From Brachyspira pilosicoli (lineage in GTDB: Bacteria; Spirochaetota; Brachyspiria; Brachyspirales; Brachyspiraceae), in the NCBI RefSeq assembly GCF_036997485.1, contig NZ_JAWLPU010000001.1, positions 62,001-126,000 on the forward strand: 64,000 bases of DNA, given 5' to 3'. The notes below the pieces were generated by a model. That model did not search any database. It was not told the origin of the DNA and was given only the letters and a program-made list of their open reading frames with translations. Position 1 is the stretch's first letter; each line of letters opens with the position of its first letter. The translations under genes were made by a program, and so were the position numbers. This document shows positions 37,694 to 47,361 of this stretch, in pieces.

Positions 37694-38029
37694 ATGGAGA
37701 TAAGTATTGAAGAATTAGAAAATAATACTTCTGTAATAAAATTAGTAGGAGATATTGATGTTTATAGTTCTACTGATGTAAAAGATGCTATAAACTCGCA
37801 AATAGACTTCGGTGCAAAAAGAATAATTATAGATATGGAAGATGTATATTATATAGACAGCAGCGGAATAGGAGTTTTCGTATATGAAATGGGCTATTTT
37901 AAAAAAGTCAATGGTAAAATAGGAATAGTAAAAATTACAGAAAATGTGAGAAAAGTTTTTGAATTAACTAAAATTATTAGCTTCTTTCCTATATTTATGA
38001 CAGTGTCAGAGGCTTTAGAAAAGTTGTAA
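37694..38029 (+). CDS. STAS-domain anti-sigma-factor antagonist
   Basis: A 111-residue single STAS domain like SpoIIAA/RsbV. The phosphorylatable serine lies in YYIDSSGIGVFV (Ser56 or Ser57), followed by the expected helix. Such proteins are switched by a serine kinase and phosphatase and release a sigma factor or act in other partner-switch systems. No kinase, phosphatase or sigma gene is nearby. TTGGAG precedes the ATG. It ends 67 bases before atpB. Confidence 0.9.
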   Translation: MEISIEELENNTSVIKLVGDIDVYSSTDVKDAINSQIDFGAKRIIIDMEDVYYIDSSGIGVFVYEMGYFKKVNGKIGIVKITENVRKVFELTKIISFFPIFMTVSEALEKL

Positions 38030-38037
38030 AATAATTC

Positions 38038-38065
38038 TTGATTTTTTATTTAATAGTTATACAAT
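38038..38065 (+). promoter_or_regulatory. possible atp operon promoter
   Basis: TTGATT (38038-38043), 16-base spacer, TACAAT (38060-38065), 32 bases before atpB. It is weaker than the other promoters listed, and read-through from the STAS gene is also possible. Confidence 0.4.
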
Positions 38066-38096
38066 TAATATCAAATTATATTAAAGAAAAGAACTT

Positions 38097-39005
38097 ATGA
38101 ATAGATTAATTTTTATTAGAAATGTTTTTATAATGTTTTTAATTTGTTTTAGTGTTTTTTCAAATACCCAACTATTTGCAGCTGAGAGTATTAATGATTA
38201 TATTATGGAAGAGATAGGAGATAACACAGAACATCCTTTCTTCACAATACCTATAAAATTAGGACATTATATAGATTTTGATTTTAAAATAACAAAACAT
38301 ATTATTTTGGTAACAGTAGCAGGTATTTTATCTATACTTAGTATGAAATATTTAGCTCATAAATTAAAAAGGCCATTTAATAAGCCAACATATTTACAAA
38401 ATTTATTAGAAATTATAATAGATTATATGAATAAAGATGTTATAGGGGCGGCTTTGGGTGAAGAAGGCAAAAAATATGTACCTTTCTGCTTAACTGTATT
38501 TTTATTCGTATTATTTTCTAATCTTTTGGGGCTTTTACCTGCTTTAATAAAATTACCCACAGAAGATGGGCATTACGCTTATTTGGCAGGCGGTTTAGGA
38601 GCTAATATTGGTTTTACTGGGGCTGTAGCTTTATTAGTGTTTATTGTCTACATATTCGCAGGAATAAGAAAGAAAGGAATAATAAAATACTGGGTAAAAT
38701 TAGTACCAAAAGGGCTTCCAATACCTTTAATACCTATAATATGGGTTTTAGAGTTTATCACTTTATTTAATAGAGCATTTGCTTTAACTATTCGTTTGTT
38801 TGCCAACATCACAGGCGGGCATATAATGATGATAGTAATACCTTATCTTATCATCATGTCTGGAAGTTTATTAGTTTCGCCTTTTGCGGTATTATTTTTA
38901 AGTTTTATATATGTACTTGAGATGTTTGTTGCTGTTTTACAAGCTTATATATTCTCATTGTTATCGGCGGTTTATATACAGATTGCCATTAGCGATGAGC
39001 ATTAA
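38097..39005 (+). CDS. atpB: ATP synthase F0 subunit a
   Basis: A 302-residue membrane subunit forming the ion half-channels against the c-ring. It has an N-terminal signal-like helix, several membrane segments and the essential arginine in FALTIRLFANITGGHIM (about residue 235). C-terminal segments (LEMFVAVLQAYIFSLLSAVYI) are characteristic. First gene of atpB-E-F-H-H2-A-G. Confidence 0.95.
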   Translation: MNRLIFIRNVFIMFLICFSVFSNTQLFAAESINDYIMEEIGDNTEHPFFTIPIKLGHYIDFDFKITKHIILVTVAGILSILSMKYLAHKLKRPFNKPTYLQNLLEIIIDYMNKDVIGAALGEEGKKYVPFCLTVFLFVLFSNLLGLLPALIKLPTEDGHYAYLAGGLGANIGFTGAVALLVFIVYIFAGIRKKGIIKYWVKLVPKGLPIPLIPIIWVLEFITLFNRAFALTIRLFANITGGHIMMIVIPYLIIMSGSLLVSPFAVLFLSFIYVLEMFVAVLQAYIFSLLSAVYIQIAISDEH

Positions 39006-39016
39006 TTATAAATTAA

Positions 39017-39268
<252 letters not shown>

Positions 39269-39309
39269 TATTTAAGAGTATTGATTATAATAAATGGGGG
39301 TAAATACCT

Positions 39310-39810
39310 ATGGCACTTTTAAAAATAGATCCGGGTATTATTATATGGACTTGGATTACATTTTTATTAGTTCTTGCTGTACTTGGAGCTTCTACTTGGA
39401 AGATTATTCTTAAAGGTTTAAATGCACGTGCAGATAAGATACAAGAAGACTTGGAAGAGGCAGAAAAGACTAGGGAAAATGCTAAGAAATCCTTGGCTGC
39501 ATATAGGGAACAAATAGATAATGCTAAAACAGAAGCTAGTTCTATAATAGAAAATGCTAGGATTGAGGCTAATAGGGTTAGAGATAAAATTATTGGCAAT
39601 GCTCGTGAAGAGGCTGAGTCCCATAAAAATAAAATACTCTCTGAAATTGATAGAGCTAAAGATGAAGCTATGGGAAATGTAAGAAAACAGGCAGTAGATA
39701 TTGCTGTTGTTATGGCTGAAACTATATTAAAAAGAAATATAGATAAAAATGATAATCAAGCTTTGATAAATGAGTTTGTAAATAATTTTGAAAAAGATAA
39801 TAATAAATAA
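39310..39810 (+). CDS. atpF: ATP synthase F0 subunit b
   Basis: A 166-residue peripheral-stalk subunit: one N-terminal membrane helix (IIIWTWITFLLVLAVLGAST) followed by a long charged coiled coil (about residues 35-140). It links the membrane a subunit to the delta subunit on F1. Only one b gene is present, with two delta genes following. Confidence 0.94.
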   Translation: MALLKIDPGIIIWTWITFLLVLAVLGASTWKIILKGLNARADKIQEDLEEAEKTRENAKKSLAAYREQIDNAKTEASSIIENARIEANRVRDKIIGNAREEAESHKNKILSEIDRAKDEAMGNVRKQAVDIAVVMAETILKRNIDKNDNQALINEFVNNFEKDNNK

Positions 39811-39845
39811 ATATGTATCTCTATAAAAAATAGGGCTTTATTAAA

Positions 39846-40379
39846 ATGAATAATGATGAAAAATTATTGACACCAGCTGCTAATGCTATATTTAATATAG
39901 CTAAAGATGCTAGTTTAATAAATGAAACATATAATGAGCTTAAAGAATGCTGTAAATTATTTGAAGATGAAGAAATAAGAAAATATTTCGCTGATAAAAC
40001 AATAGATAAAAGAGAAAAAACTGAACTTATAAAAAAAAAGTTAAAACCTATATTTTCTAAGGAAGTTTTTTCTTTTATCAATTTACTTATAGAAAATGAT
40101 ATTATCAATGAATTATCGAATATAGTTGATATTTACGGCAAAATGCTTGATGAACATAATAATACTGTGAGAGTAAAAATTGTTTGTGCTTACAGTATAA
40201 ACGAAGAAGCTGTAAAAAAAATAATAGATACTATAAAATCATTTTCTGATAAAAAAATAGATTATGTTATAGAAATAGATGATACTTTAATAGGCGGTAT
40301 AATAGTTAATATTGGCGATACAGTTTATGATTATAGTATAAAGAATCAGATAAATATGATGAAAAATAGATTTGTTTAA
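39846..40379 (+). CDS. atpH: ATP synthase F1 subunit delta, first copy
   Basis: A 177-residue delta/OSCP subunit at the top of the peripheral stalk. The N-terminal helical domain (AANAIFNIAKDASLINETYNEL) and the C-terminal signature IDDTLIGGIIVNIGDTVYDYSIKNQI are both present. No ribosome-binding site is strong here (TAGGGC). A second delta homologue follows 25 bases later. Length is normal. Confidence 0.9.
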   Translation: MNNDEKLLTPAANAIFNIAKDASLINETYNELKECCKLFEDEEIRKYFADKTIDKREKTELIKKKLKPIFSKEVFSFINLLIENDIINELSNIVDIYGKMLDEHNNTVRVKIVCAYSINEEAVKKIIDTIKSFSDKKIDYVIEIDDTLIGGIIVNIGDTVYDYSIKNQINMMKNRFV

Positions 40380-40404
40380 TAATTATTAGTTTATAGAGGA
40401 AAAT

Positions 40405-41031
40405 ATGGATCCTATAACTGCTGAAATTTTTACAAATTTAAAAACTGAAATATTCAATGAAGTTCAGAAAGAAAAAACTGCTAGATTTAAGCGTATAGTA
40501 AAAAATGAGGCAAGTGCTAAAAACTATGCTAAGGCTATGTTTGATGCAGCTAATGAATTAAAAAAGATAGATATTATTAAAAAAGATTTTGACATTATTT
40601 ATTCATCTTTATTTGAGGATAAGGATACTTTTTCTTTTTTCACTTCAAATTTTATAGATGGAAATGTGAGAGTTGATGTTATTAGAAGAGTATATGATAA
40701 TAAAATATCTCATGAAGCTCTTAATCTATTATCTATATTAGTAGAGAAGGATTTATTTAATATTTTGCCTGCTATAATAGTGGAATATGAAAACTTATGT
40801 AATGAGTTTTATGATATACTCTCTGTAAGGATTACTATTGCCAAAGAATTGGAAGGCATTGAAGAATTAAAAAGAGATATTATAAAGATGGTTAATAAGA
40901 ATGTTCATTTTTATATTGATATTAACGAATCTATCATAGGCGGTATTATAGTAGAGATAGAAGATATTATATATGATTATAGTATGAAGAGGCTTTTAAA
41001 TAATGTAAAAGATTCTCTTCTTGCAGAATAA
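40405..41031 (+). CDS. ATP synthase F1 subunit delta, second copy
   Basis: A 208-residue delta homologue directly after the first. It has an extra N-terminal helix of about 35 charged residues, then NYAKAMFDAANELKKID matching the family start, and the same C-terminal signature, INESIIGGIIVEIEDIIYDYSMKRLL. Both copies therefore keep both conserved regions; the two proteins are clearly diverged. It may replace or accompany the first copy on the stalk, or serve a different assembly state. AGAGG lies 7 bases upstream of its ATG, so it is probably translated. Confidence 0.88.
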   Translation: MDPITAEIFTNLKTEIFNEVQKEKTARFKRIVKNEASAKNYAKAMFDAANELKKIDIIKKDFDIIYSSLFEDKDTFSFFTSNFIDGNVRVDVIRRVYDNKISHEALNLLSILVEKDLFNILPAIIVEYENLCNEFYDILSVRITIAKELEGIEELKRDIIKMVNKNVHFYIDINESIIGGIIVEIEDIIYDYSMKRLLNNVKDSLLAE

Positions 41032-41049
41032 TTTTTAAGGAAATGTTTT

Positions 41050-42549
41050 ATGAATATAAAAGCTAATGAAATTGCTGCTTTACTTAAAGAGGAGATAAAA
41101 AATTACAAAGCAGATTTTGCTCCTAATGAAGTGGGTGTTGTAGTTGAGGTTGGTGATGGTATAGCAAGGATAGTTGGACTTCCGCATATTATGGCTAACG
41201 AGATGATTAAATTTGAATGCGGTGCTATAGGAATAGCTTTTAACTTGGAAGAAGAAACTATTGGTGCTATTGTTTTAGGTGATTATGTCGGCATCAAAGA
41301 AGGAAGTAAGGTTAGCAGATTAAAAAGAATATTAGAAGTTCCTGTTGGAGAAGAGCTTTTAGGAAGAGTTGTCAATCCTTTGGGTGTACCTTTAGATGGT
41401 AAAGGTGATATTAATACAAGTAAAAGAAGAGTAATAGAATACCCTGCTCCAGGAATTGCAGATAGGCAGGCTGTAAAACAACCTCTTCAAACTGGTATAA
41501 AGGCAATAGATTCTATGACTCCTATAGGAAGAGGACAAAGACAGCTTATTATTGGGGACAGAAGCACTGGTAAAACTTCAATTGCTCTTGATACAATTAT
41601 CAATCAAAAAGATACTGGGGTTATATGTGTATATGTAGCTATAGGTCAAAAGGCTTCTACTGTTGCGGGTGTTGTTGAAACTTTGAGACAGCATAGTGCT
41701 TTAGATTATACTATAGTGGTTGCGGCTACTGCTTCAGATTCTGCTCCGCTTTTATATATAGCTCCTTATGCTGGTTGTGCGATGGCAGAATATTTTATGT
41801 ATGAAGAGAAAAAAGACACTCTCATAATATATGACGACTTATCTAAACAGGCTAATGCATACAGACAAATATCGCTTCTTCTTAGAAGACCTCCTGGAAG
41901 AGAGGCTTTTCCTGGTGACGTATTTTATTTGCATTCAAGATTATTGGAAAGAGCTTCAAAACTTAGCGATGAATTAGGCGGAGGCTCTCTAACTGCTTTG
42001 CCTATCATTGAAACTCAAGACAATGAAGTATCTGCATATATTCCTACAAACGTAATATCAATTACAGACGGACAGATATATTTGCTCCCAAGTTTGTTTA
42101 TGAGCGGTGTTCGTCCTGCTATTGATGTTGGTATATCGGTTTCTCGTGTAGGCGGTAATGCTCAAACTAAGGCTATGAAAAAAGTTGCCGGTACTTTGAG
42201 GCTTGATTTGGCATCATATAGGTCTCTTGAGGCTTTCTCTCAGCTTGGTATAGGTCTTGATAAGGCTACTTTGGCTCAATTAGACAGAGGTGCTAAAATG
42301 GTTGAGCTTCTTAAACAAAAACAATACAGCCCAATACCTGTAGAAGAACAAGTTGTTATATTATTTGCTGCTACAAAGGGATTTTTGGATAATGTGGAAT
42401 TGGAAAGAGTACCTGAGTTTGAGTGGCGACTTCTTCAATATATGAAAGCTGATAAACAGTATATATTAGATAGCATAAAAGAAAAAAAAGATATTGAAAA
42501 TATTGAAGAACTCAGCAGCGTAATAGAAGAGTTTAAGGCTAAATTCTAA
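41050..42549 (+). CDS. atpA: ATP synthase F1 subunit alpha
   Basis: A 499-residue subunit with Walker A GDRSTGKT (about residues 169-176), the [10 protein letters not shown] Walker B region and [24 protein letters not shown]. The catalytic-interface arginine region [13 protein letters not shown] is intact. It would form the F1 hexamer with beta, which is not encoded here. AAGGAAATG precedes its start closely after the second delta gene. Confidence 0.97.
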   Translation: MNIKANEIAALLKEEIKNYKADFAPNEVGVVVEVGDGIARIVGLPHIMANEMIKFECGAIGIAFNLEEETIGAIVLGDYVGIKEGSKVSRLKRILEVPVGEELLGRVVNPLGVPLDGKGDINTSKRRVIEYPAPGIADRQAVKQPLQTGIKAIDSMTPIGRGQRQLIIGDRSTGKTSIALDTIINQKDTGVICVYVAIGQKASTVAGVVETLRQHSALDYTIVVAATASDSAPLLYIAPYAGCAMAEYFMYEEKKDTLIIYDDLSKQANAYRQISLLLRRPPGREAFPGDVFYLHSRLLERASKLSDELGGGSLTALPIIETQDNEVSAYIPTNVISITDGQIYLLPSLFMSGVRPAIDVGISVSRVGGNAQTKAMKKVAGTLRLDLASYRSLEAFSQLGIGLDKATLAQLDRGAKMVELLKQKQYSPIPVEEQVVILFAATKGFLDNVELERVPEFEWRLLQYMKADKQYILDSIKEKKDIENIEELSSVIEEFKAKF

Positions 42550-42580
42550 TAGACAATAAAAGTTGTTTTTTAATATAACT

Positions 42581-42650
42581 GTACATAAAAATCAAAATCA
42601 ATTAATGAGATTAATGAATCATCTTAAAAATGATTTTGATTTGTATGTGC
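42581..42650 (+). other. long imperfect hairpin between atpA and atpG
   Basis: Left arm 42581-42603 (core AATCAAAATCA) and right arm 42628-42650 (core TGATTTTGATT) match at 20 of 23 positions, with a 24-base loop. There is no T run, so it is not a standard terminator. It sits in a 192-base gap, by far the largest in the atp operon. Confidence 0.6.
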
Positions 42651-42741
42651 ATTATATAGATAAAAAATATATTTAGCCGCAAAATTGATGAAAATATTAA
42701 TATATAAATAAGCTATGTAAAAGATTTAGAGGTGAAATAAT

Positions 42742-43623
42742 ATGGCAGAAAAACTTAATGTATTAAAAGCAAGAATTAAAGCCGTAACAAGCACACATAA
42801 AATCACTAAAACTATGGATATGATAGCCCGTTCTAAGACTGCTAAAATACTCGCAGTAGAGCAAGGTATGAGGCCTTATACACAAAAATTAAATAGAATA
42901 GTAGAAGAGCTTTCACATTCAGATATGGACCATTTACATCCCCTACTCTCTCCAAAAAAGACAATAAAAAATATTATATTATTTGTAATAACATCAAGCA
43001 GAGGGTTATGCGGTTCTTATAATACAAAAATATTAGATGAGGCAATGGAAAGAATTAGACACCATTATAGACATGGAAGAACTGTTGAGCTTCACGTATT
43101 GGGTAAAAAAGGAGAAGTATACTTTGAAAAGCAAAACATACCTATATCACGTAAATATCCCCGTATAGATGAAGAATCCACTTTTGATGATTGCGCTACT
43201 GTTGTACAGCGTTTCATGCATGATTATGCTATAGACAGTGCCTCTCGAGTAGAAGTTATATATACAAGATATTATACAAGAGTGGTTCATATACCTAAAA
43301 TTAAAAGCTTAATACCTATGATTCCAGATGAAGAAGATATAGAAGGAAGAAAAATAAAAAAACAGCTTGATTATTTAATAGAGCCAAATAGAGAAGATGT
43401 ATTAAAAGAGATTGTACCTTTAGCTATAACAACTTACTTTTACTTTATGATTACAAGTTCTTTTTTATCAGAAAATGCTGAGAGGGCTATCGCTATGAGA
43501 AATGCCACTGATAATGCAGAAAGACTACTTGAAGACTTAAAAAATAAAGCTAACAGAGCTAGACAAGAACATATTACTAATGAACTTCTTGATATTATAG
43601 GCGGTTCTGAAGCTATTAATTAA
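42742..43623 (+). CDS. atpG: ATP synthase F1 subunit gamma
   Basis: A 293-residue central-stalk subunit: N-terminal helix LKARIKAVTSTHKITKTMDMIA, the conserved SSRGLCGSYN segment and a C-terminal helix with AMRNATDNAERLLEDL. It rotates within the alpha-beta ring. AGAGGTG precedes the ATG. The usual atpD and atpC do not follow; the next gene is convergent and overlaps by four bases. Confidence 0.96.
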   Translation: MAEKLNVLKARIKAVTSTHKITKTMDMIARSKTAKILAVEQGMRPYTQKLNRIVEELSHSDMDHLHPLLSPKKTIKNIILFVITSSRGLCGSYNTKILDEAMERIRHHYRHGRTVELHVLGKKGEVYFEKQNIPISRKYPRIDEESTFDDCATVVQRFMHDYAIDSASRVEVIYTRYYTRVVHIPKIKSLIPMIPDEEDIEGRKIKKQLDYLIEPNREDVLKEIVPLAITTYFYFMITSSFLSENAERAIAMRNATDNAERLLEDLKNKANRARQEHITNELLDIIGGSEAIN

Positions 43624-44606
43624 TTAATTATATTATATAAAACTTTTAGTAATATATTATTTGTTTTACTATCTGATATTGTAACTCTTAAAAAATCTTT
43701 TAAGACATTACTCTCTTCATAGTTTTTTACATAAATATTGTTCTTTTTAAGTTCATCATATATATATTGAGAGTTTTTATTTGGGTGTTTTATAAGAAGA
43801 AAATTTGCTTTAGAAGGTAAAACCAAAAAACCTTCCTTACTTAATAAAATCTCCATTTTATCTCTTTCTAATATTATAGAACTTATATTTTTTATAGAAG
43901 TTTCTTTATCATTAATTGAAGCTATTGCTATTTTTTCTGATAATTTATTTATGCCGTATTTTTGTCTTATACAAGAAAACTTTTCTATATTAGTTTTATT
44001 TGATATCAAAAAGTTTATATTAAGTCCTGATAATGAATGAGAATGTGCTATAGAAGAGATTATAACTATATTATTATATTTCTCTATTAACCTCACAGCA
44101 CTATCCCAAGCAAAACTTATATATGACTCATCTAATACATATATATTATTATTGTTTATATATTTTTCTATATTTTCTATATAAAGACCTGTTTCTGCAT
44201 TTGGGTTGCTTGTTATTATTATGCTTTTTTTTATTTTTACTAAGGCATCTAAATCTATATTATAATCTTCTTTCACTTTAATAGTATCATAACTAATTTT
44301 TGAATACTCTAAAATATTTTTATATAAATCCCTATAAGGCTCTTGTAATAATATTTTTTTATTTTCAAATGAATTTAATATACAGTAAAAAGCCTCATAC
44401 ATTCCATTAACAGATATAATATTATCCTTATCAATATTAAGATTACTCGCCATAGCCAAATCCAATTCTTTGGCACTATAATCCGGGAAAAGCCTAAAAG
44501 ATTCTATATCAAAACTTTCAAGCTCTTTTATAATATTTTTTGAAGGTTTATATGGATTTTCATTTTTATCTAATCTAATTTCTTTTATTTCTTTTTTCAT
44601 AACCAT
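43620..44606 (-). CDS. HisC-like class I aminotransferase homologue without PLP lysine
   Basis: A 328-residue protein aligning with histidinol-phosphate aminotransferase: NENPYKP at the start, SNPNAETG (N134-G140), VLDESYISF (D159, Y162) and FLRVTIS near the C-terminus are all kept. The Schiff-base region, normally T-x-S-K-x-x-x-L-A-G-L-R, reads SSIAHSHSLSGLN, placing His188 at the lysine and Asn196 at the substrate/phosphate arginine. The GxDE motif is GMYE. Normal transamination is not expected. Fold-type I enzymes with His at this place are known (ColD, a sugar dehydratase), so a changed reaction is one option; a non-catalytic PLP or ligand binder is another. No other histidine-pathway gene is adjacent. 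Confidence 0.85.
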   Translation of the reverse strand: MVMKKEIKEIRLDKNENPYKPSKNIIKELESFDIESFRLFPDYSAKELDLAMASNLNIDKDNIISVNGMYEAFYCILNSFENKKILLQEPYRDLYKNILEYSKISYDTIKVKEDYNIDLDALVKIKKSIIITSNPNAETGLYIENIEKYINNNNIYVLDESYISFAWDSAVRLIEKYNNIVIISSIAHSHSLSGLNINFLISNKTNIEKFSCIRQKYGINKLSEKIAIASINDKETSIKNISSIILERDKMEILLSKEGFLVLPSKANFLLIKHPNKNSQYIYDELKKNNIYVKNYEESNVLKDFLRVTISDSKTNNILLKVLYNIIN

Positions 44607-44720
44607 TATTATATACTAAAAAGCATATAAAAACAAATTAGTGTAATAAATATTGTATTTGTTTCAAAATATTAATAAATGTTTGAAGCATCTTTATTTA
44701 TAGTATTTTTAAATTTAATA

Positions 44721-44862
44721 ATGCGGCTTTGCACCTATGAAACTTACCAGAAGGATAAAAACTTTAATGAAGTAGACAAAGCATAAACGGCAGAAAAAAG
44801 TTGAAAAAAAAAAAAATAACTTCTATCACACAATATAGTTGTTTAGGTATATATTAAAAAAT
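44721..44862 (+). repeat. intergenic modular repeat, copy R5 (degenerate)
   Basis: GCGGCTTTGCACCTATGAAAC, then GGCAGAAAAAAGTTGAAAAA and CAATATAGTTGTTTAGGTATAT match the first, central and tail modules of R2, with many changes. It lies in the 305-base gap between the HisC-like and floA genes; the rest of the gap is AT-rich apart from the floA terminator. Confidence 0.6.
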
Positions 44863-44864
44863 AT

Positions 44865-44890
44865 AAAAAAGGCAGACTAAATAGCCTGCC
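44865..44890 (-). terminator. terminator of the pyrH-floA transcript
   Basis: GGCAGACT (44871-44878) pairs with AGCCTGCC (44883-44890) with one mismatch; on the minus strand it is followed by TTTTTT. It lies 21 bases beyond the floA stop. Confidence 0.85.
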
Positions 44891-44911
44891 AATTATTTAT
44901 ATATTATTATT

Positions 44912-45925
44912 TTATTTATTAGAAGAATTATTTTTGCTTGTTGTATCCATTCCAGATATACTGTAGCGCATTTCAGTATCAGCCATAATGTTTTTCATAT
45001 TATAATAGTCTAATACTCCAATATTTCCATTTTTTAAAGCCTCAGCAATAGCAAGCGGTAACTGACTTTCTGCCTCAACAACTTTAGCCTTCATCTCTTC
45101 AACTTGAGCTTTCATCTCTTGTTCACGAGCAATAGCCATAACGCGTCTCTCTTCAGCCTTAGCCTGAGCAATTTTCTTATCTGCCTCAGCTTGGTCAATT
45201 TGAAGAACAGCACCAATATTGCTTCCAACATCCACATCAGCAATATCTATAGAAAGTATCTCAAAAGCAGTGCCCGAATCAAGCCCCTTAGCAGAAACGA
45301 CCTGTGATATTCTATCAGGATTTTCTAACACCTCTTTATGTGTAGCAGCACTGCCTATAGTAGTAACAATACCCTCGCCTACTCTCGCAATAATAGTCTC
45401 TTCTCCAGCACCTCCAACAAGTCTGTTAATGTTTGTTCTAACAGTAACCCTCGCAGTAGCTTTTACCTGTATACCGTCTTTAGCAACAGCAGCAATTAAT
45501 GGCGTAGCAATAACTCTTGGAGAAACTGATGTTCTTATAGCATCAACTAAATCTCTTCCAGCTAAGTCTATAGCAGCAGCTCTCTCAAAACTTAAATCTA
45601 ATGAAGCTTTATCAGCAGCAATCAAAGCATCAGCAACAGCAGTAGGATTACCCCCAGCTAAATAATGTGCCTCAAGTTCATTGCTGTTTATTTTTAATCC
45701 TGCCTTCCATAACTTAATTTGATTTAACACTATCAAAGAAGGATTAACTCTCCTCAAACGCATAGTAAGCAAAGTAATGATGCTAATTCTCACCCCAGAA
45801 AATAAAGCAGTAATCCATAAACCTAATGGGAAAAATCTAAAGAAAATAATTAAAAATATTACTATAATTATTATTCCAACAAACATAGGTGCTATTCCAG
45901 CCCCCCAAAATAAATCAAACATCAT
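44912..45925 (-). CDS. floA: flotillin-like protein FloA
   Basis: A 337-residue membrane-associated scaffold of the FloA (YqfA/UPF0365) family. An N-terminal hydrophobic hairpin ([22 protein letters not shown]) anchors it, the SPFH-like region follows ([32 protein letters not shown]) and a long Ala/Glu/Lys coiled coil covers about residues 235-290. FloA organises membrane microdomains. AAGGAG lies just upstream of two adjacent ATG codons (45925 and 45922). Last gene of a six-gene minus-strand run. Confidence 0.93.
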   Translation of the reverse strand: MMFDLFWGAGIAPMFVGIIIIVIFLIIFFRFFPLGLWITALFSGVRISIITLLTMRLRRVNPSLIVLNQIKLWKAGLKINSNELEAHYLAGGNPTAVADALIAADKASLDLSFERAAAIDLAGRDLVDAIRTSVSPRVIATPLIAAVAKDGIQVKATARVTVRTNINRLVGGAGEETIIARVGEGIVTTIGSAATHKEVLENPDRISQVVSAKGLDSGTAFEILSIDIADVDVGSNIGAVLQIDQAEADKKIAQAKAEERRVMAIAREQEMKAQVEEMKAKVVEAESQLPLAIAEALKNGNIGVLDYYNMKNIMADTEMRYSISGMDTTSKNNSSNK

Positions 45926-45957
45926 AATCTCCTTAATTTTATTTTGAATTTTATTTT

Positions 45958-46662
45958 TTAATTATGAACATAAGTTCCTATATTTTCGCCTTTAATAGCC
46001 TTTGTAATATTGCCCATCTTATTCATATTAAACACCCTAATAGGCATATTATTATCATTAGCCATAGCAAAAGCAGTCATATCCATAACGCGTAAGTTTT
46101 GATTAATAGCCTCTTTGAAAGTAATATCATCATACATAACAGCATCTTTATTGGTTTTAGGGTCTTTATTATAAACCCCATCAACATTAGTACCCTTTAA
46201 TACAATAGAAGCACCAATCTCTAAAGCTCTCAATATAGAAGTGCTGTCTGTAGTAAAGTAAGGGTTAGATGTACCTCCTGCTATTATAAGCACATTGCCC
46301 CTTTCTAATATACGAATAGCCTTATCTCTTTCAAACCCCTCTATCATTCCTTCAATATTGAAAGCAGAAAGTATCTGTGTAGGAGTACCAGCAGCCATAA
46401 ATCTGTCTTTCAAAGCAATGGCATTCATTATAGTAGCAAGCATACCCATAGAATCTGCAGTAGCTCTCACCATGCCTGTTTTGTTAGAAAGCTGCATCCC
46501 TCTAAATATGTTGCCTCCTCCCACAACAACAGCTATTTGAGTATTGTTTCCAGCCTCTTTCATCTCCATAGCTATTCTGTCTACAACATTATTATCTATA
46601 CCATAGTCCTTTTCGCCAAGCAAAGCTTCACCTGATATTTTAAGAAGCACAGTTTGTTTCAT
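45958..46662 (-). CDS. pyrH: UMP kinase
   Basis: A 234-residue enzyme converting UMP to UDP. Motifs are [11 protein letters not shown] at the N-terminus, [10 protein letters not shown] (about residues 52-61), [12 protein letters not shown] and [19 protein letters not shown]. The ATG at 46662 has AGAGGA about 10 bases upstream; an in-frame extension from 46731 is not supported. It shares a transcript with floA and the small zinc-ligand proteins rather than with tsf/frr, the more common partners. Confidence 0.96.
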   Translation of the reverse strand: MKQTVLLKISGEALLGEKDYGIDNNVVDRIAMEMKEAGNNTQIAVVVGGGNIFRGMQLSNKTGMVRATADSMGMLATIMNAIALKDRFMAAGTPTQILSAFNIEGMIEGFERDKAIRILERGNVLIIAGGTSNPYFTTDSTSILRALEIGASIVLKGTNVDGVYNKDPKTNKDAVMYDDITFKEAINQNLRVMDMTAFAMANDNNMPIRVFNMNKMGNITKAIKGENIGTYVHN

Positions 46663-46739
46663 AATACAATTTCCTCTTTTTGTATTTAAATTTATATGAT
46701 TATACTTTATTTTTTTTCTATTATCAAGCAAAAAAGTTA

Positions 46740-47060
46740 TTATAATTCAGGAGCATGATCGCCCTTATATTCTCCATCTGGGTGTTTGGTGCATTTTAAT
46801 GAAGTGAGAAGCCTTATCGTTTTATACTGATAGCCGCAATATTTACAAGTATACATCTCTTTTTCTGCGCCTTCATAAAGCTTATGCCTATTTAAATAAG
46901 GTCCTTCCAAAGCTTTTTCGCATCTTTGAGACAATAGTTCATTTAAATTTTTAAAAGTTAAACCGCATCTCTCACAGTAGAGAGTCTGCCTGTTTTTAGA
47001 CATAGATAAAATAAAAAAAACTGATAATATAAAAATAAATAATAATAATTTTGCTCTCAT
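46740..47060 (-). CDS. small exported protein with two C-x2-C-x14-C-x11-H units
   Basis: A 106-residue protein with an N-terminal hydrophobic segment (LLLFIFILSVFFILS) acting as signal or anchor. The remainder is two units with the same spacing: Cys29, Cys32, Cys47, His59 and Cys72, Cys75, Cys90, His102. Each unit has CxxCG, an aromatic two residues on, a hydrophobic L-x-S or L-L-S before the third Cys and a G-x-Y before the His. Each is a plausible zinc site on the outer side of the membrane. I do not recognise the family. It starts 3 bases after the previous gene's stop and lies directly upstream of pyrH. Confidence 0.8.
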   Translation of the reverse strand: MRAKLLLFIFILSVFFILSMSKNRQTLYCERCGLTFKNLNELLSQRCEKALEGPYLNRHKLYEGAEKEMYTCKYCGYQYKTIRLLTSLKCTKHPDGEYKGDHAPEL

Positions 47061-47063
47061 AAA

Positions 47064-47345
47064 TTATTCTGATAAAATATCTTTATATTTAGAATCCTTA
47101 AACTCAATATAAGGCTTTGAGCTTAGCATATGTATAGCCGTGATGAGAGAATAACTAACCCAAGCCTTTTTTTCATCTGCCTTTGAGGAAGATGATTCAT
47201 TTTTTTTAAGAAGTTCATTTAATGAGTTTGCTATATCATCAATATGCTCTTCAAAAAAATCCTCACACTCATCACAAGTATCCATTGTAGCCTGCCCAGC
47301 AACATCATCTATTTTCTTTCCGCACCATACACAATTAACTGCCAT
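47064..47345 (-). CDS. small cytoplasmic zinc-ribbon-like protein
   Basis: A 93-residue protein beginning MAVNCVWCGKKI with CVWC and CDEC pairs 20 residues apart, a likely zinc ribbon, then an acidic helix and a Ser/Lys linker. AGGAG lies 10 bases before this ATG; an upstream ATG at 47354 would be only one base from it. No family recognised. It lies 16 bases after the propeller gene and 3 before the tandem-zinc protein gene, so it belongs to the same operon. Confidence 0.75.
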   Translation of the reverse strand: MAVNCVWCGKKIDDVAGQATMDTCDECEDFFEEHIDDIANSLNELLKKNESSSSKADEKKAWVSYSLITAIHMLSSKPYIEFKDSKYKDILSE

Positions 47346-47361
47346 TATATACATACTCCTA

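Noticed and set aside
44912-45665. Long open frames on the plus strand opposite floA
   Set aside because: Shadow frames caused by the Ala/Glu codon pattern of floA; no start signals or family match.
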